Both the position numbers and the translations under genes were made by a program. This document shows positions 1 through 10,564 of a DNA stretch of 64,000 bases, in pieces (positions within the stretch are counted from its first letter, which is position 1; each line of letters begins with the position of its first letter). The notes beneath the pieces were generated by a model. That model was not told the DNA's origin and searched no databases. It saw only the letters and a list, made by a program, of their open reading frames with translations. The stretch lies in the NCBI RefSeq assembly GCF_023856365.1, contig NW_026042774.1, forward strand, positions 36,242 through 100,241. Reading direction: 5' to 3'. This DNA is from Brienomyrus brachyistius. Lineage: Eukaryota; Chordata; Actinopteri; Osteoglossiformes; Mormyridae.

Positions 1-575
1 CGGCAATGCCAGCAAACAATATGCATAAAAAAGTTGTAGTTAAATATCAATGACTTACAGGAAAGTTACCGTCACAGTACCTTGCATATAGGAACGTGCA
101 GAATTAGTATATGTATAATACACTATATATATAAGGTTAGTTTATAAACGGTAATCCAGTTTATTCTGTCTCATCTGCCTAGACTCATTCTACTTGACCA
201 GTGTATGCTCGTTTTACTGCAAATTACTCGTTTTCCATAAATGGACACTGTCTAGCTTAATAAATGTACTGCTTTACCGGGCCACTAATAAAAGATACTT
301 TTGGATTCCTCACGATGAGTGGAATTCTTATAAACGGTACCCGCCTTAATTTCCAAAGTCAAACATGTTTTTATTTAAATTGTGCATTAAAAATTGAATA
401 TTAATTATTAAATATTTCAAAAGCAATGCTACCTATGGAGCGAGTGAATAACTACTTCAGCATTACACAGAGAGCTTCGCGAGGGGCTCCGTAAAACGTA
501 CAGCATCCAGTTCGATTTTGGAATGTGAAATACATCGGAATATTTAAGAAAATATAAGATTGCTGTTCAGTTTAC

Positions 576-638
576 CTTGGAAAGTCGTCCTTTCCGTTCG
601 ACCGGGCGGTTTTTCTTTTAGGTGAATCACCAAATTTA
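576..638 (-). other. Candidate short 5' exon of the unrecognised gene
   Basis: On the minus strand this 63 nt block is flanked by TTTCAG and GTAAAC and is open in two frames, one giving a lysine/arginine-rich stretch (PKRKTARSNGKDD). Copies occur at 32011-32073 and 38893-38955. No start codon is visible in frame upstream, so this is only a possibility. Confidence 0.2.
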
Positions 639-842
639 CTGAAATACTACTCACTCTCTGCTGCTCTTTTCCAAAATCCAGTTGTGTCGACTGTCGGTAG
701 TGATAAGGGTAAAACGTCATTGGAGGCGTCGAAACAGCGACAAAACATCAACCAGTGGCCGAAAGAATATTACATCCGTACTGTTAAGCACTACCATTGA
801 AAATGAATGGGAAAAGTTAAGGGAAGTTAAGCTAAACTATTC

Positions 843-883
843 TCGCCGCCCGCAGGGGTTCGAATCCGGTTGACCGGTTGTGG
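843..883 (+). other. Degenerate tRNA-like 3' remnant
   Basis: Contains a B-box-like GGTTCGAATCC followed by GGTTGTGGCC and the same AT-rich tail as the full tRNA-like copies, but the 5' half is replaced by unrelated sequence. Same remnant near 32278-32318 and 39160-39200. Confidence 0.5.
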
Positions 884-1008
884 CCAAAAATATATTTTAT
901 ATATTTTATATATTTTATATATTTATATTTATATTATATTTTATATAATATATATATCATCATCCCCACATTCCGAGATTGGGTACCAAGCCCCATATAT
1001 AGTTAGTA

Positions 1009-1610
1009 TAGTTGGTAACCTTGGTATTGTGTGTAGGAGATTCGGTATAACTATAATTTCGTTCTCCATTTACATGCCCGTAGTGTCTTTAAGTGTTATG
1101 TAGTTTTGCCTGAAACGCAAAAATAAAACAAAGCAATTAAAGCCGTAAGTGGCTCAAATTGTGCTGTAGCGATTGAAGAACTTTTGTCGGAAGTTGGATT
1201 CGAACCCACGCCTTACTTGGGAGAACAGAATACCAGAATAGAGTAGGTTAAGTCCAGCCTTGGCTTCCAAGCTGACGTTTTTCTACATATGTGCTTGTGT
1301 ATCATGGACAGTAAGAGGGGGCAGGCAAGGAGAGAATTTCTCTCTTTGGGGATCAATAGAGTGTTGTTATTATAACGTCTAAAAAGTATGATGGTCTGTC
1401 GATAAATCAATAAGAAAATAAATGAAGTCGTTTTCGCGAACACGCTGGAAAAGCCAGGGGCCGGACCGACTGTAGGGGGCGTGGCCAGAGACAGCCATCT
1501 CAGGCTGTCAAGTCTCCCGTTTTGGCCGGGAAACTACCGTATTTTACTTCTCTTTCCCGCCGTCCTCCCGTATTAGTATTTTCCCGTAAATCTCCCTTAT
1601 ATTATATAGT
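1009..1610 (+). repeat. tRNA-cassette core (type copy)
   Basis: A block of about 600 bp that always precedes a tRNA-Glu-like sequence. It includes an AATAAA (about 1122), a reversed tRNA-like T-arm around 1193-1210 and the CCCGTATT-rich stretch 1500-1600. Other full copies start near 25867, 32444, 34424, 39326 and 41297; variant or partial copies start near 2063, 2774, 43457 and 44169. The 76-codon open frame on the minus strand inside it recurs only because the block does. Confidence 0.85.
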
Positions 1611-1681
1611 TGCTGGATAGTGTAGTGGTAAGATCGCCGCCTTTCACACGGGAGACCGGGGTTCGAATCCCGGTTGTGGCC
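1611..1681 (+). tRNA. tRNA-Glu(UUC)-like sequence, type I
   Basis: Anticodon loop CTTTCAC places TTC at the anticodon. A-box TAGTGTAGTGG and B-box GGTTCGAATCC both fit the Pol III consensus, and a TTTT run follows within about 15 bases. The acceptor stem (TGCTGGA against TTGTGGC) does not pair well, and there are mismatches in the anticodon and T stems, so this may be a tRNA-derived repeat head and not a charged tRNA. Followed by the AT-rich tail typical of type I copies. Confidence 0.55.
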
Positions 1682-2862
1682 AAAAATATATTTTATATAT
1701 TTTATATATTTAATATATTTATATTTATATTATATTTTATATAATTTATATTATTTTATATTTCCTGTCTTAAAATGTAAGGGATACTGGAGCCTGGTTG
1801 CGGTGGTGGGATGGCTCACGGCGGGTGCCGGAAAATTTCCTTTATTTTCAAATCCAAACCTTGACAGGTATGCTGCTGTTCCAAATCATGGGTGCATGTT
1901 ACAAGTGCGGAACATATTTTAACTTAGTACTAACTTAGCATCATATTTGATCTGATTCGACTGAATATCCCAGGTTTCCATCTCTCATGCATCTGGTGTG
2001 ACGTGTTTTCAGACTCTCAGGCTGGCGCCTGAGAAACGTCTCACTCCGGCCAGCTGACCAAAGTTGGTAACCTTGGTATTGTGTGTAGGAGATTCGGTAT
2101 AACTATAATTTCGTTCTCCATTTGCATGCCCGAAGTGTCTTTAAGTGTTATGTAGTTTTGCCTGAAACGCAAAAATAAAACAAAGCAATTAAAGCCGATC
2201 AGTGGCTCAAATTGTGCTGTAGCGATTGAAGAACTTTTGTCGGAAGTTGGATTCGAACTTGGGATGCCTTACTTGGGAGAACAGAATACCAGAATAGAGT
2301 AGGTTAAGTCCAGCCTTGGCTTCCAAGCTGACGTTTTTCTACATATGTGCTTGTGTATCATGGACAGTAAGAGGGGGCAGGCAAGGAGAGAATTTCTCTC
2401 TTTGGGGATCAATAGAGTGTTGTTATTATAACGTCTAAAAAGTATGATGGTCTGTCGATAAATCAATAACAATATCAATGAAGTCAATGTTTATCTAAAG
2501 GAATCAGAATTCAGGAAAAGCCAGGGGCCGGACCGAGTGTAGGGGGCGTGGCCAGAGACAGCCTGCTGACTGTTCCAAATCATGGGTGCATGTTACAAGT
2601 CCGGAACATATTTTAACTTAGTACTAACTTAGCATCATATTTGATCTGATTCGACTGAATATCCCAGGTTTCCATCTCTCATGCATCTGGTGTGACGTGT
2701 TTTCAGACTCTCAGGCTGGCGCAAAGAAATCTTACGGGAATTGAACGTCTCACTCCGGTCAGCTGACCAAAGTTGGTAACCTTGGTATTGTGTGTAGGAG
2801 ATTCGGTATAACTATAATTTCGTTCTCCATTTACATGCCCGTAGTGTCTTTAACCGGCTGCA
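1682..2862 (+). repeat. Rearranged tRNA-cassette fragments
   Basis: AT-rich tail (1682-1767), a cassette arm (1768-2060), a variant cassette core (2063-2560, with a different T-arm-like stretch at 2246) and a second arm plus short core (2561-2862). The arm at 1768-1911 is the target into which the LINE at 23856 inserted in another copy. No gene seen. Confidence 0.75.
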
Positions 2863-3404
2863 CAAACTGGATCCGCCTCCATTACGACACAACTTTGCCC
2901 TTATTGGCTTAAGAATTTAGTCACATACATGACGTATATCTGCTATTTCTCCCGAGAAGCAGGTAAAGCAGTGGTAACTGCTTTGTAGTTAATTTACCTG
3001 GTAAAATTAAGTTTAAATAAATGATATAAATACTGTAATAGTACTCGTGAGCTTTGTTTATTTGTTATTAGTTATTGTAATGTTGCGCTGCTTTATTTGT
3101 TTAATCGTCTAGTCTGTGGAGACATTCAAGTTAATCAAATAAGAATTGCACTGTACACTGTACATGACCATAAAAACTTTGTATCCTTGAAATAAATGTT
3201 TTTGATCTTTTCCTTGGCAGTTATCTTTTTACACAGGGCCTCTATGTACACGATAGTTTTTTTTTTCACGACTAACAGTATGGATCAGGAGTTGGTTATT
3301 GTAAAAGAAGTAATGTGCATGCAGGTGATATTTGTATAGATTTATCCACACCCTTGTAGCAGTGCTGCCATTGCAGTCAGATCTCGCAAACTAGGAGTAT
3401 TAGT
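2863..3404 (+). other. Unannotated stretch
   Basis: No convincing coding frame, RNA gene or recognised repeat was seen. Second copy at 44259-44800. Confidence 0.5.
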
Positions 3405-4090
3405 TGTCTTTATTTCTCTTTATTTCTTGACGCCAACCCTCTCCATTAATCCGGGCTTGGGACTGGCACCTACCTGAGCTGGCTTGCTCCCTTAAGTGGC
3501 TGGGTTAGGCTAAACTATATATATATATTTACCAAGACTACAATAAAACATCTCGAAATGTGTAGTCTAGCAAAACGCAGTTTAAAGAAGGTAGCCTACC
3601 TGGCGAAATTGCAAACAAATTAAGGGCGTTAGGCAGCCTTTAGATCCTACCCATCATGCACTGCAGTTTTTTGCTAATTCCTCAAATGGAAAACTGTCCA
3701 TCCATCCATCCATCCATTTTCCAAACCGCTTATCCTACTGGATCGCGGGGGGTCTGGAGCCTATCCCGGAAGCAATGGGCACGAGACAGGGAACAACTCA
3801 GGATGGCGGGCCAGCCCATCGCAGGGCACACTCACACACTATTCACTCACGCATACACTCCTATGGGCAATTTAGCAACTCCAATTAGCCTCAGCATGTT
3901 TTTGGACTGTGGGGGAAACCAGAGTACCCGGAGGAAACCCCACGATGACATGGGTAGAACATGCAAACTCCACACACATGTGACCCAGGTGGAGACTCGA
4001 ACCCGGGCCCTAGAGGTGTGAGGCAACAGTGCTAACCACTGCACCACCATGCTGCCCCCTAAATGGAAAACCATTAAATACAAAAGGAAA
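3405..4090 (+). repeat. Dispersed repeat, inverted partner of 17130-17580
   Basis: Positions 3405-3683 and 4072-4090 match the reverse complement of 17130-17580. The SINE at 3695-4060 interrupts this copy only, so the partner serves as the empty site. Family not recognised. Confidence 0.7.
3684..4071 (-). mobile_element. tRNA-derived fish SINE with GGAT-type tail
   Basis: Read on the minus strand the element starts with a tRNA-like head (GTGGTGCAGTGGTTAGCAC and a GGGTTCGAGTC B-box), has the common fish SINE body and ends in GGAT repeats. It is flanked by an 11 bp direct repeat AAATGGAAAAC at 3684-3694 and 4061-4071, as expected for LINE-mediated target-primed insertion. Open frames inside are not genes. 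Confidence 0.9.
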
Positions 4091-4850
4091 ACAAAAGTGC
4101 TGTAAGACTGTATACTTATGTGTATGTTAGTAAAGGCTGTAGCTGACACAACGGACCCCACTAATTAGAAAGGGGTAATTGTACACATGTGGCATCCAGT
4201 ATGTTCTTCTATAACAGTTTTTAAAAAAAAAAAAAAACTCACATTACACAAATTGGCACTATCAAAACGAGGATTATGGGGAAAATGGGGACTGTGATGG
4301 AGATTACATACACGTAGGCATGGTATTTAGTTTTTTTTAATCTGGTCACCTTCCAGAGTAATTGTAAACTAAAACCATCTTCACCCTATTTGATTCTTTA
4401 TAAATGGACAATCAGTCGTGCAGTAAATGGGGGTATAGAGAGACACAGAGCTTGTCTAACAAGAAACCCTGGGAAGCTAACATTAATAGGGTGGGTATGG
4501 ATAGCAAAACCATTGATACAGATTACAGATTTATATCTCACCTGAACCCTGGCGGGCTCCGTGCCAATAGGGGTTGGGATTAGGGTTAGTTAACTTAAGT
4601 AGTAATATTGATGTGTATATTCTCCTATTCTCCAGTCAGTGAATCGTGAAACGTAATGTTAATATGTTTCTATACCTATATGTTCTGCTTAAAAACCCAT
4701 AAAGGCAAGCACAGTGTTTAGACATTCTGTTACTTAGACTAGTAAACACTAAGATCCTTCAGCTTTCAATTAACCTGACACAACAGTCTAAACAACAAAT
4801 GTGTGCCATGTCATTTGTCATCTTTACATCTTGTATCCTTTATATGGTAA
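4091..4850 (+). other. Unannotated AT-rich stretch
   Basis: No gene seen. A short GGGATTAGGGTTAG near 4576 resembles two telomere repeats, too short to call an interstitial telomere. Second copy at 45487-46246. Confidence 0.4.
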
Positions 4851-4854
4851 TTGG

Positions 4855-4927
4855 ATTTTCAAGGTGGAATTGCAGGTCGATCATTTTAAGGATCTAGATG
4901 TAAACCTCCCTGGTGTTGCTTTAATAT
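4855..4927 (+). repeat. Direct repeat flanking gypsy remnant, left copy
   Basis: Diverged copy of 6185-6256: both run from TTTTCAAGGTGGAATT to GTTGCTTTAATAT. Possibly LTR or 3' untranslated pieces of the retroelement in between. Confidence 0.6.
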
Positions 4928-5053
4928 TTTTTTTGCACAATTTGCTTCACACACTTCCTCCAGCAGAGAAGCTTACAATACTACACCCCACCAAATGACT
5001 GGATGATGCCTTTTTATTTAAGGTCTGGCTGTGAGCCTCGATTACCGATACAC

Positions 5054-5545
5054 TATCTTCAGGCTCCTGCCGGGATCAGTCAGTATGGTGGACCTTTGGA
5101 GGAATGGGTACAAAACCATCAGGAAAGTTTGCAGGTGCTTCAAGAGTATGTGAAGGCTTAGTTGGAGGAACAAGCCACACCACGAAATCGGAAACACAAT
5201 GAGTTGGTTAATGATTAGGGGTTTGATGAAGGTCAGCTGGTGTGTTTGCGGAACCATGTTCGAGGTAAAATACAGGATCATTGGGATGCCTGTTTGTATA
5301 TGGTAGTTCGGTGTCCCCAAGATCAGGGTGCAGTTTACTCTGCAACTCCAATGGAGGGGGACGGGGTTGTCCGTCAAGTTCACCGAACAGAGTTGCGTCC
5401 AGTACCACAGGGGGTTGTTATGTCAGGGGAAGATGTTCTGGTAATGTCTCCTGAGTCTGGGTTGCCCACAGGGGCAACAGAAATGGAATCGGATGAGGAC
5501 TCTGTGATTTTACGGGGACAGGGCTGGTGGGAGGGGTCGCAATAG
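5054..5545 (+). pseudogene. Ty3/gypsy integrase C-terminal remnant
   Basis: The frame encodes the end of a gypsy-type integrase: a helical stretch followed by a GPY/F-like small beta domain (motifs GQLVCLRNHVRGKIQDHW and VVRCPQDQGAVYS, then VHRTELRPVP). Two stops interrupt it, at about 5159-5161 and 5216-5218, so it is dead. Integrase core, RT and protease are not present nearby. The frame runs on to 5545 with an acidic tail. Second copy at 46450-46941 has one Val-to-Ile change. Confidence 0.7.
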
Positions 5546-5993
5546 AGCATCCACAAGTAGGCCTCGTATAATGGAGGAGGTTATGTCCCCCCCGAGGTGT
5601 AGAGACCAGTTAAACGTTCGGTGAGGTCCACCACTGGTCATCATACCAACCCTTATAAGTTACCACGGTCAGTGAATGATCGTTCGGTTGGGGAGGAAGA
5701 CCAGTGGTTTGGGGATAGAATTCTTAGCTGTGATCGTTGGGTCATCAATTTCATTTTGGGGGATGGATTGTAGCCAGGCAATTATAGGCAGGTATAGGAA
5801 CTGCAGTTCGGACTGGAGGCATAGCCGGGGCGAGATGGCTGTGCATGTTCCGATGGTAGGGCATATTGGCAAAGGAGCAGGCACGGGAAAGACAGGCAGG
5901 GTCCTGATAGATTTGGTGGAGCATCGGCGGGCATATTGAATTTGCAGTGTAGCAGCCTTTCTGTTTGCTTGTTTCAGGGGTGAACAATCTTAT
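5546..5993 (+). other. Downstream retroelement debris
   Basis: Probably the continuation of the gypsy element, with several short broken frames. No intact coding sequence. Second copy at 46942-47389. Confidence 0.35.
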
Positions 5994-6128
5994 CCGCAAA
6001 GGGCCGGTGTGTATGCAGGTTTTCGCTGCAACTCCCTAATTAGATTTCTAATTAGAGGACTGATTAGCTGAAGAGTCCTCATACCTGGTTTTGAAGAGCT
6101 GACCTAAAGGTTACCCCAAAAACCTGTT
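5994..6128 (+). mobile_element. Partial hAT-like MITE
   Basis: Starts with CCGCAAAGGGCCGGTGTG, a terminus I recall from dispersed fish MITEs, and includes a palindromic CTAATTAGATTTCTAATTAG. The opposite terminus is missing after AAAAACCTG. Second copy at 47390-47524. Confidence 0.4.
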
Positions 6129-6720
6129 TTTTTTTTGTTTGAATGGGGCAGTGAGTCATGGGGTAAACTACTGTTCTTTAGGGGTTTTCAAGGTGGAATT
6201 ACGGGTCGATAATTTTAAGGATCAGGTTGTAAACCTCCCTGGTGTTGCTTTAATATGTTTTATCTGAGGTTGTATCGTGTATTATCAAGCCAGCCGGCTT
6301 AGTGGCCTCGGGAGCGGGGTTTAGTGGGAGCAGCTGGCTAGTTTTATTTTCTTTTTTGTTTGTGTCTTTTTCTTTGTTGTATGTATATTTTGGGTTCATT
6401 ATTAGGCAGGCTGGGCCTTTTGGCACCTGTAGTCTGGGTGCTGGATTGCCCATAGGGGTCTTTTTTATTGCTGTGATTTGCTGTGTCATTCACTAGTGTG
6501 ATTTGTGCTGGATGTGTTTTTAAGGTTGTGCTGTGGCGTGTACCTGAGCAAACTTTGGGCAACCTGTTCTCTTGTTGGCTTTATTGACAAAGGGTGGATT
6601 AGTCTAATTACGGCCTGCTACAAATAGCTGCATATAACGTATAAAAAAAATCACCTTATGGGTGCTCCGTAGGGTAGCAAGATCTTGAGTTTTTTTTACA
6701 GTACTCGGGTACGTTTTAAA
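6129..6720 (+). other. Repeat-derived stretch with the right direct repeat
   Basis: Contains the right member (6185-6256) of the repeat pair with 4855-4927, then T-rich sequence without a convincing gene. Second copy at 47525-48116. Confidence 0.4.
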
Positions 6721-6725
6721 ATTTT

Positions 6726-6830
6726 CGACCAATCAGCAAACATTATTCTGACAGCATAGCTGGGAAACCAATGAAAAGTGAGTGCAACGTTCTAGAACTT
6801 GACTTCGGGTTGACGCTCCCTATAAAAGAG
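6726..6830 (+). promoter_or_regulatory. TATA/CCAAT promoter with a heat-shock-element-like site
   Basis: ACCAATCAG near 6728, a second CCAAT near 6768, TTCTAGAA near 6791 (inverted TTC/GAA as in heat shock elements) and TATAAAAG at 6821. The TATA box sits about 100 bases before the ATG at 6920. The arrangement resembles hsp70-type promoters, but only by motif. Second copy at 48122-48226. Confidence 0.5.
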
Positions 6831-6919
6831 CTGGGTACTGCTTCAAGGCGTTCAGTTGGCGCTACCTCCTGATAGAGTAGCACTGTACGGCTCTTGTTCC
6901 GTAAAACAACATCAAAAGG

Positions 6920-7360
6920 ATGAAAAAAAAAACAATATTTAAAGAAGACGAAAAAAATCAATTTTTAAAGAAGACGAAAAAAACATCGTCTAAAAAAATA
7001 AGCCAAAAAAATAATATCCGAAGAAGGAAAAACATGCAAAGTAAAAAAAAACAAACAAAAATAAAAAACAATATCCAAAGAAGAAGGAAAAAAACATCCA
7101 AAGGGAGAAAAGAAGAACTGAAGGGCCAACGAGGTAGGAGGAAATACAAATTTCGTTTCAGCACCGTTGGAGTGCCAAGCCGTGAAAAGCATTTGGCCAG
7201 AAGACAAGGTAAGTGTTGTATCTGTTATTTTAAAACAGCGCTTTTCAAAATGCTGCTTTATAATCGTTTGAGATCGTTAGCCAGTGTGACAGCTGAAGGC
7301 TTTTTGAGTTTACCAACATAAAGTTTTATTTCTGTATTAGGACATTGTCAGGAACAATGA
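6920..7360 (+). CDS. Candidate two-exon gene for a lysine/arginine-rich protein
   Basis: Exon 1 codes from ATG 6920 to 7208 and ends at a perfect donor, AAG/GTAAGT. A good acceptor, TTTATTTCTGTATTAG, ends at 7340. Exon 2 codes 7341-7360 and stops at TGA 7358-7360, giving about 102 residues. About 40 of the first 96 residues are Lys or Arg; runs such as RRRK and KKK alternate with Asn, Gln and Thr. There is an internal duplication (6938-6957 and 6964-6983). No signal peptide, cysteine cluster or known domain is seen. The composition suggests a nuclear or nucleic-acid-binding protein, for example a sperm-type basic protein, but that is inference. The TATA/CCAAT promoter lies immediately upstream. 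It could also be an A-rich repeat that happens to be open. Not recognised as any family. Confidence 0.4.
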
Positions 7361-7859
7361 TGTGTTCATCGCTATGATGTGGTCAAAAAGCGATGCATTG
7401 AATCTTAGAAACATTTGTGATTTTTCAAACGATGCTTTTCCTTTTATTTAATCAGTAAAATTTCCATCGGTTTTATATAGTGCCCCTTGAAATATGTCTT
7501 TAGCTCATTTTCCGGGCATTTTACTAGAATGCATCCTGAGAAATACACAAGCTCTGCTGCATTTCCGTGCCTCGATGTTTAGTGCCGAGTATAATTGTTG
7601 CAGTTGCCTTTTATATATTCCATGAGACCTGTTGGTACCAAGAGAAGTGTGAGACTGTCAGGGTGAATTTATCATACAATCGCACGCATAAATACCTGAG
7701 GGTTGCCAGTCCTTTTGCGTTGTTACAGGAGGACTAGAGCTGACGAGTGTGTTTCTACACACTATCAAGGGCATTGTAGTACAGTTTTCTCAGGTGGGAG
7801 AATGCTGCCGATCTCCTATTTGACAATACAGCCCTTGATATATTAGAATATTACAGAAC
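7361..7859 (+). other. Unannotated stretch after the basic-protein gene
   Basis: No further exon is obvious and no canonical AATAAA was found close by. The part from about 7640 may already belong to the Tc1 remnant. Second copy at 48757-49255. Confidence 0.35.
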
Positions 7860-8207
7860 TAGAAGCCTTTTGCAAGGAAGAATGTGAGAAAATCCCAAGT
7901 ACAAGAACTGAAAGCCTTTCAGCTGGCTATAAGAAGCGCTTGTAAGCTGTGATATCTGGCAGAGGAGGTGTTACTAAGTACTGATTACGTAGGGTGCCCA
8001 AACTTTTGCAGAGTGCCATAATAATGTTTTTATTTTGTAATTTTGTTCAATTTATGGCATAAAAAGTAACTATTCATCAATGTTTGCTGAAAATATTGTG
8101 TATTTTTCCCCCAGTTCCTAAAGAGACTGTATTAACTGATATTGTTGCTTTTGTAATTGAAAAGATGTTATTTGTCAAGGGGTGCCAAACCTTTGCATAA
8201 GACTGTA
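7860..8207 (+). mobile_element. Tc1/mariner 3' remnant
   Basis: Plus-strand frame 7876-7985 resembles a Tc1 transposase C-terminus (AGYKKRL, then VISGRGGVTKY and stop) with one internal stop. It is followed by GGGTGCCCAAACTTTTGC and an end GGGGTGCCAAACCTTTGC ahead of a TA near 8206. The left end was not located. Second copy at 49256-49603. Confidence 0.6.
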
Positions 8208-8420
8208 CACAGTGTGTGTATGTGTTTATGTGAGTGTGTGTCTGTGTGTGTGTGTGTATATATATATATGTGTGTGTGTGTATATATTTCTGTATATGCA
8301 TGTGTATATATATATTTATATATAGTTCACACACATTCAAACTTATTTGAATACACATTCAAAATTATTTTTATTATTATTATTTTCGTTTTTTTTTTTT
8401 TTTGTGTTTTAAAATTTTTT
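8208..8420 (+). repeat. TG/TA microsatellite and T-rich sequence
   Basis: TG repeats interrupted by TA blocks (8208-8325), then T-rich sequence. Second copy at 49604-49816. Confidence 0.85.
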
Positions 8421-9266
8421 ATTTTTGCAATGGAAATAAAAATAAAGCAGTCCTCCGTAGAGGAGGGGTGGTGGAGGGAATATATATATATATATACATA
8501 TATATAAAATAATTGTCACACAACTGGGGTGACATGCCTTTCCTGCTCACCCAATTTTAGTGCACTTTAGTTATGCATAATGACCTTCTAGTCTCGATAC
8601 ACCCATATATATATATGTATATATATATATAGTTTTTTTTGTTTTTTTTTTTGCAATAGACAATAAAAATAACGCAGTTCTCCATAAAGGAGGGATGGTG
8701 GATGGAATATATATATACATATATATAAAATAATTGTCACACAACCTGGGTGACATGCCTTGCCTGCTCACCCAGTTTTAGTGCACCTTAGTTATTCATA
8801 ATGACCATCTAGTCTCGATACACCCATAAATATATATGTATATATATATAGTTTTTTTTGTTTTTTTTTTTGCAATAGACAATAAAAATAACGCAGTTCT
8901 CCATAAAGGAGGGATGGTGGATGGAATATATATATACATATATATAAAATAATTGTCACACAACTTGGGTGACATGCCTTGCCTGCTCACCCAATTTTAG
9001 TGCAACTTAGTTATCCATAATGACCAACTAGTCTCGATACACCCATATATATATATATATGTACATATATATATAGTTTTTTTATTAGCAATAGAAAAGA
9101 AAAATAACGCAGTTCTCCGTAAAGGAGGGATGGTGGATGGAATATATATATATATATATACATTTATATAAAATAATTGTCACACAACCTGGGTGACATG
9201 CCTTGCCTGCTCACCCAATTTTAGTGCACCTTAGTTATCCATACTGACCATCTAGTCTCGACACAC

Positions 9267-9341
<75 letters not shown>

Positions 9342-9643
9342 GATATTTTTTCTTTTTCTTGTGTTTTTTTTTCGCAATGGATATTAAAAATAAAGCAGTC
9401 CTCCGTAAAGGAGGGGTGGTGGAGGGAATATATATATACATATATATATAAAATAATTGTCACACAACCTGGGTGACATGCCTTGCCTGCTCACCCAATT
9501 TTAGTGCAACTTAGTTATCCATAATGACCAACTAGTCTCGATACACCCATATATATATATATATATGTACATATATATAGTTTTTTTATTAGCAATAGAA
9601 AAGAAAAATAACGCAGTTCTCCGTAAAGGAGGGATGGTGGATG

Positions 9644-9703
<60 letters not shown>

Positions 9704-9806
9704 TTATATAAAATAATTGTCACACAACCTGGGTGACATGCCTTGCCTGCTCACCCAATTTTAGTGCACTTTAGTTATCCATACTGACCATCTAGTCTCG
9801 ACACAC

Positions 9807-9877
<71 letters not shown>

Positions 9878-10515
9878 GATATTTTTTCTTTTTCTTGTGT
9901 TTTTTTTTCGCAATGGATATTAAAAATAAAGCAGTCCTCCGTAAAGGAGGGATGGTGGATGGAATATATATATAAAATAATTGTCACACAACCGGGGTGA
10001 CATGCCTTGCCTGCTCACCCAATTTTAGTGCACCTTAGTTATTCATAATGACCATCTAGTCTCGATACACCCATAAATATATATGTATATATATATAGTT
10101 TTTTTATTAGCAATAGAAAAGAAAAATAACGCAGTTCTCCGTAAAGGAGGGATGGTGGATGGAATATATATATATATATATACATTTATATAAAATAATT
10201 GTCACACAACCTGGGTGACATGCCTTGCCTGCTCACCCAATTTTAGTGCACTTTAGTTATCCATAATGACCATCTAGTCTCGATACACCCATGAATATAT
10301 ATGTATATATATATATATATATATAGTTTTTCTGTTTTTTTTTTGCAATAGACAATAAAAATAACGCAGTTCTCCGTAAAGGAGGGATGGTGGATGGAAT
10401 ATGTATATGCATATATATAAAATAATTGTCACACAACCTGGGTGACATGCCTTGCCTGCTCACCCAATTTTAGTGCACCTCAGTTATCCATACTGACCAT
10501 CTAGTCTCGACACAC

Positions 10516-10564
<49 letters not shown>

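Larger units (their letters stand above)
1..1610 (+). repeat. 3' part of a further 6.88 kb unit
   Basis: Positions 1-1610 match 31436-33045 (offset 31435) and 38318-39927 (offset 38317). The gene-bearing part of this unit would lie left of the window. On the minus strand there is a good donor at 53-58 (GTAAGT) and another donor (GTAAAC) just below 576 with an acceptor-like TTTCAG just above 638. These could be 5' exons of the unrecognised gene seen at 30458-31218, but the reading-frame chain could not be closed. Confidence 0.8.

Noticed and set aside
1213..1443. 76-codon minus-strand frame repeated six times with identical sequence
   Set aside because: It recurs only because the cassette is duplicated; no start context, splice sites or domain, and one variant copy loses the N-terminus.
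3656..4021. 121-codon frame on the plus strand
   Set aside because: Lies across a SINE and its target site; the opposite strand frame there is likewise SINE sequence.
4570..4590. Telomere-like GGGATTAGGGTTAG
   Set aside because: Only about two repeats; expected by chance.
5865..5905. P-loop-like GKGAGTGKTG in a short frame
   Set aside because: No flanking NTPase fold, short frame in retroelement debris; chance match.
8157..8507. Cys/Val/Tyr-rich 116-codon frame
   Set aside because: Runs through a TG/TA microsatellite and poly-T; not coding.
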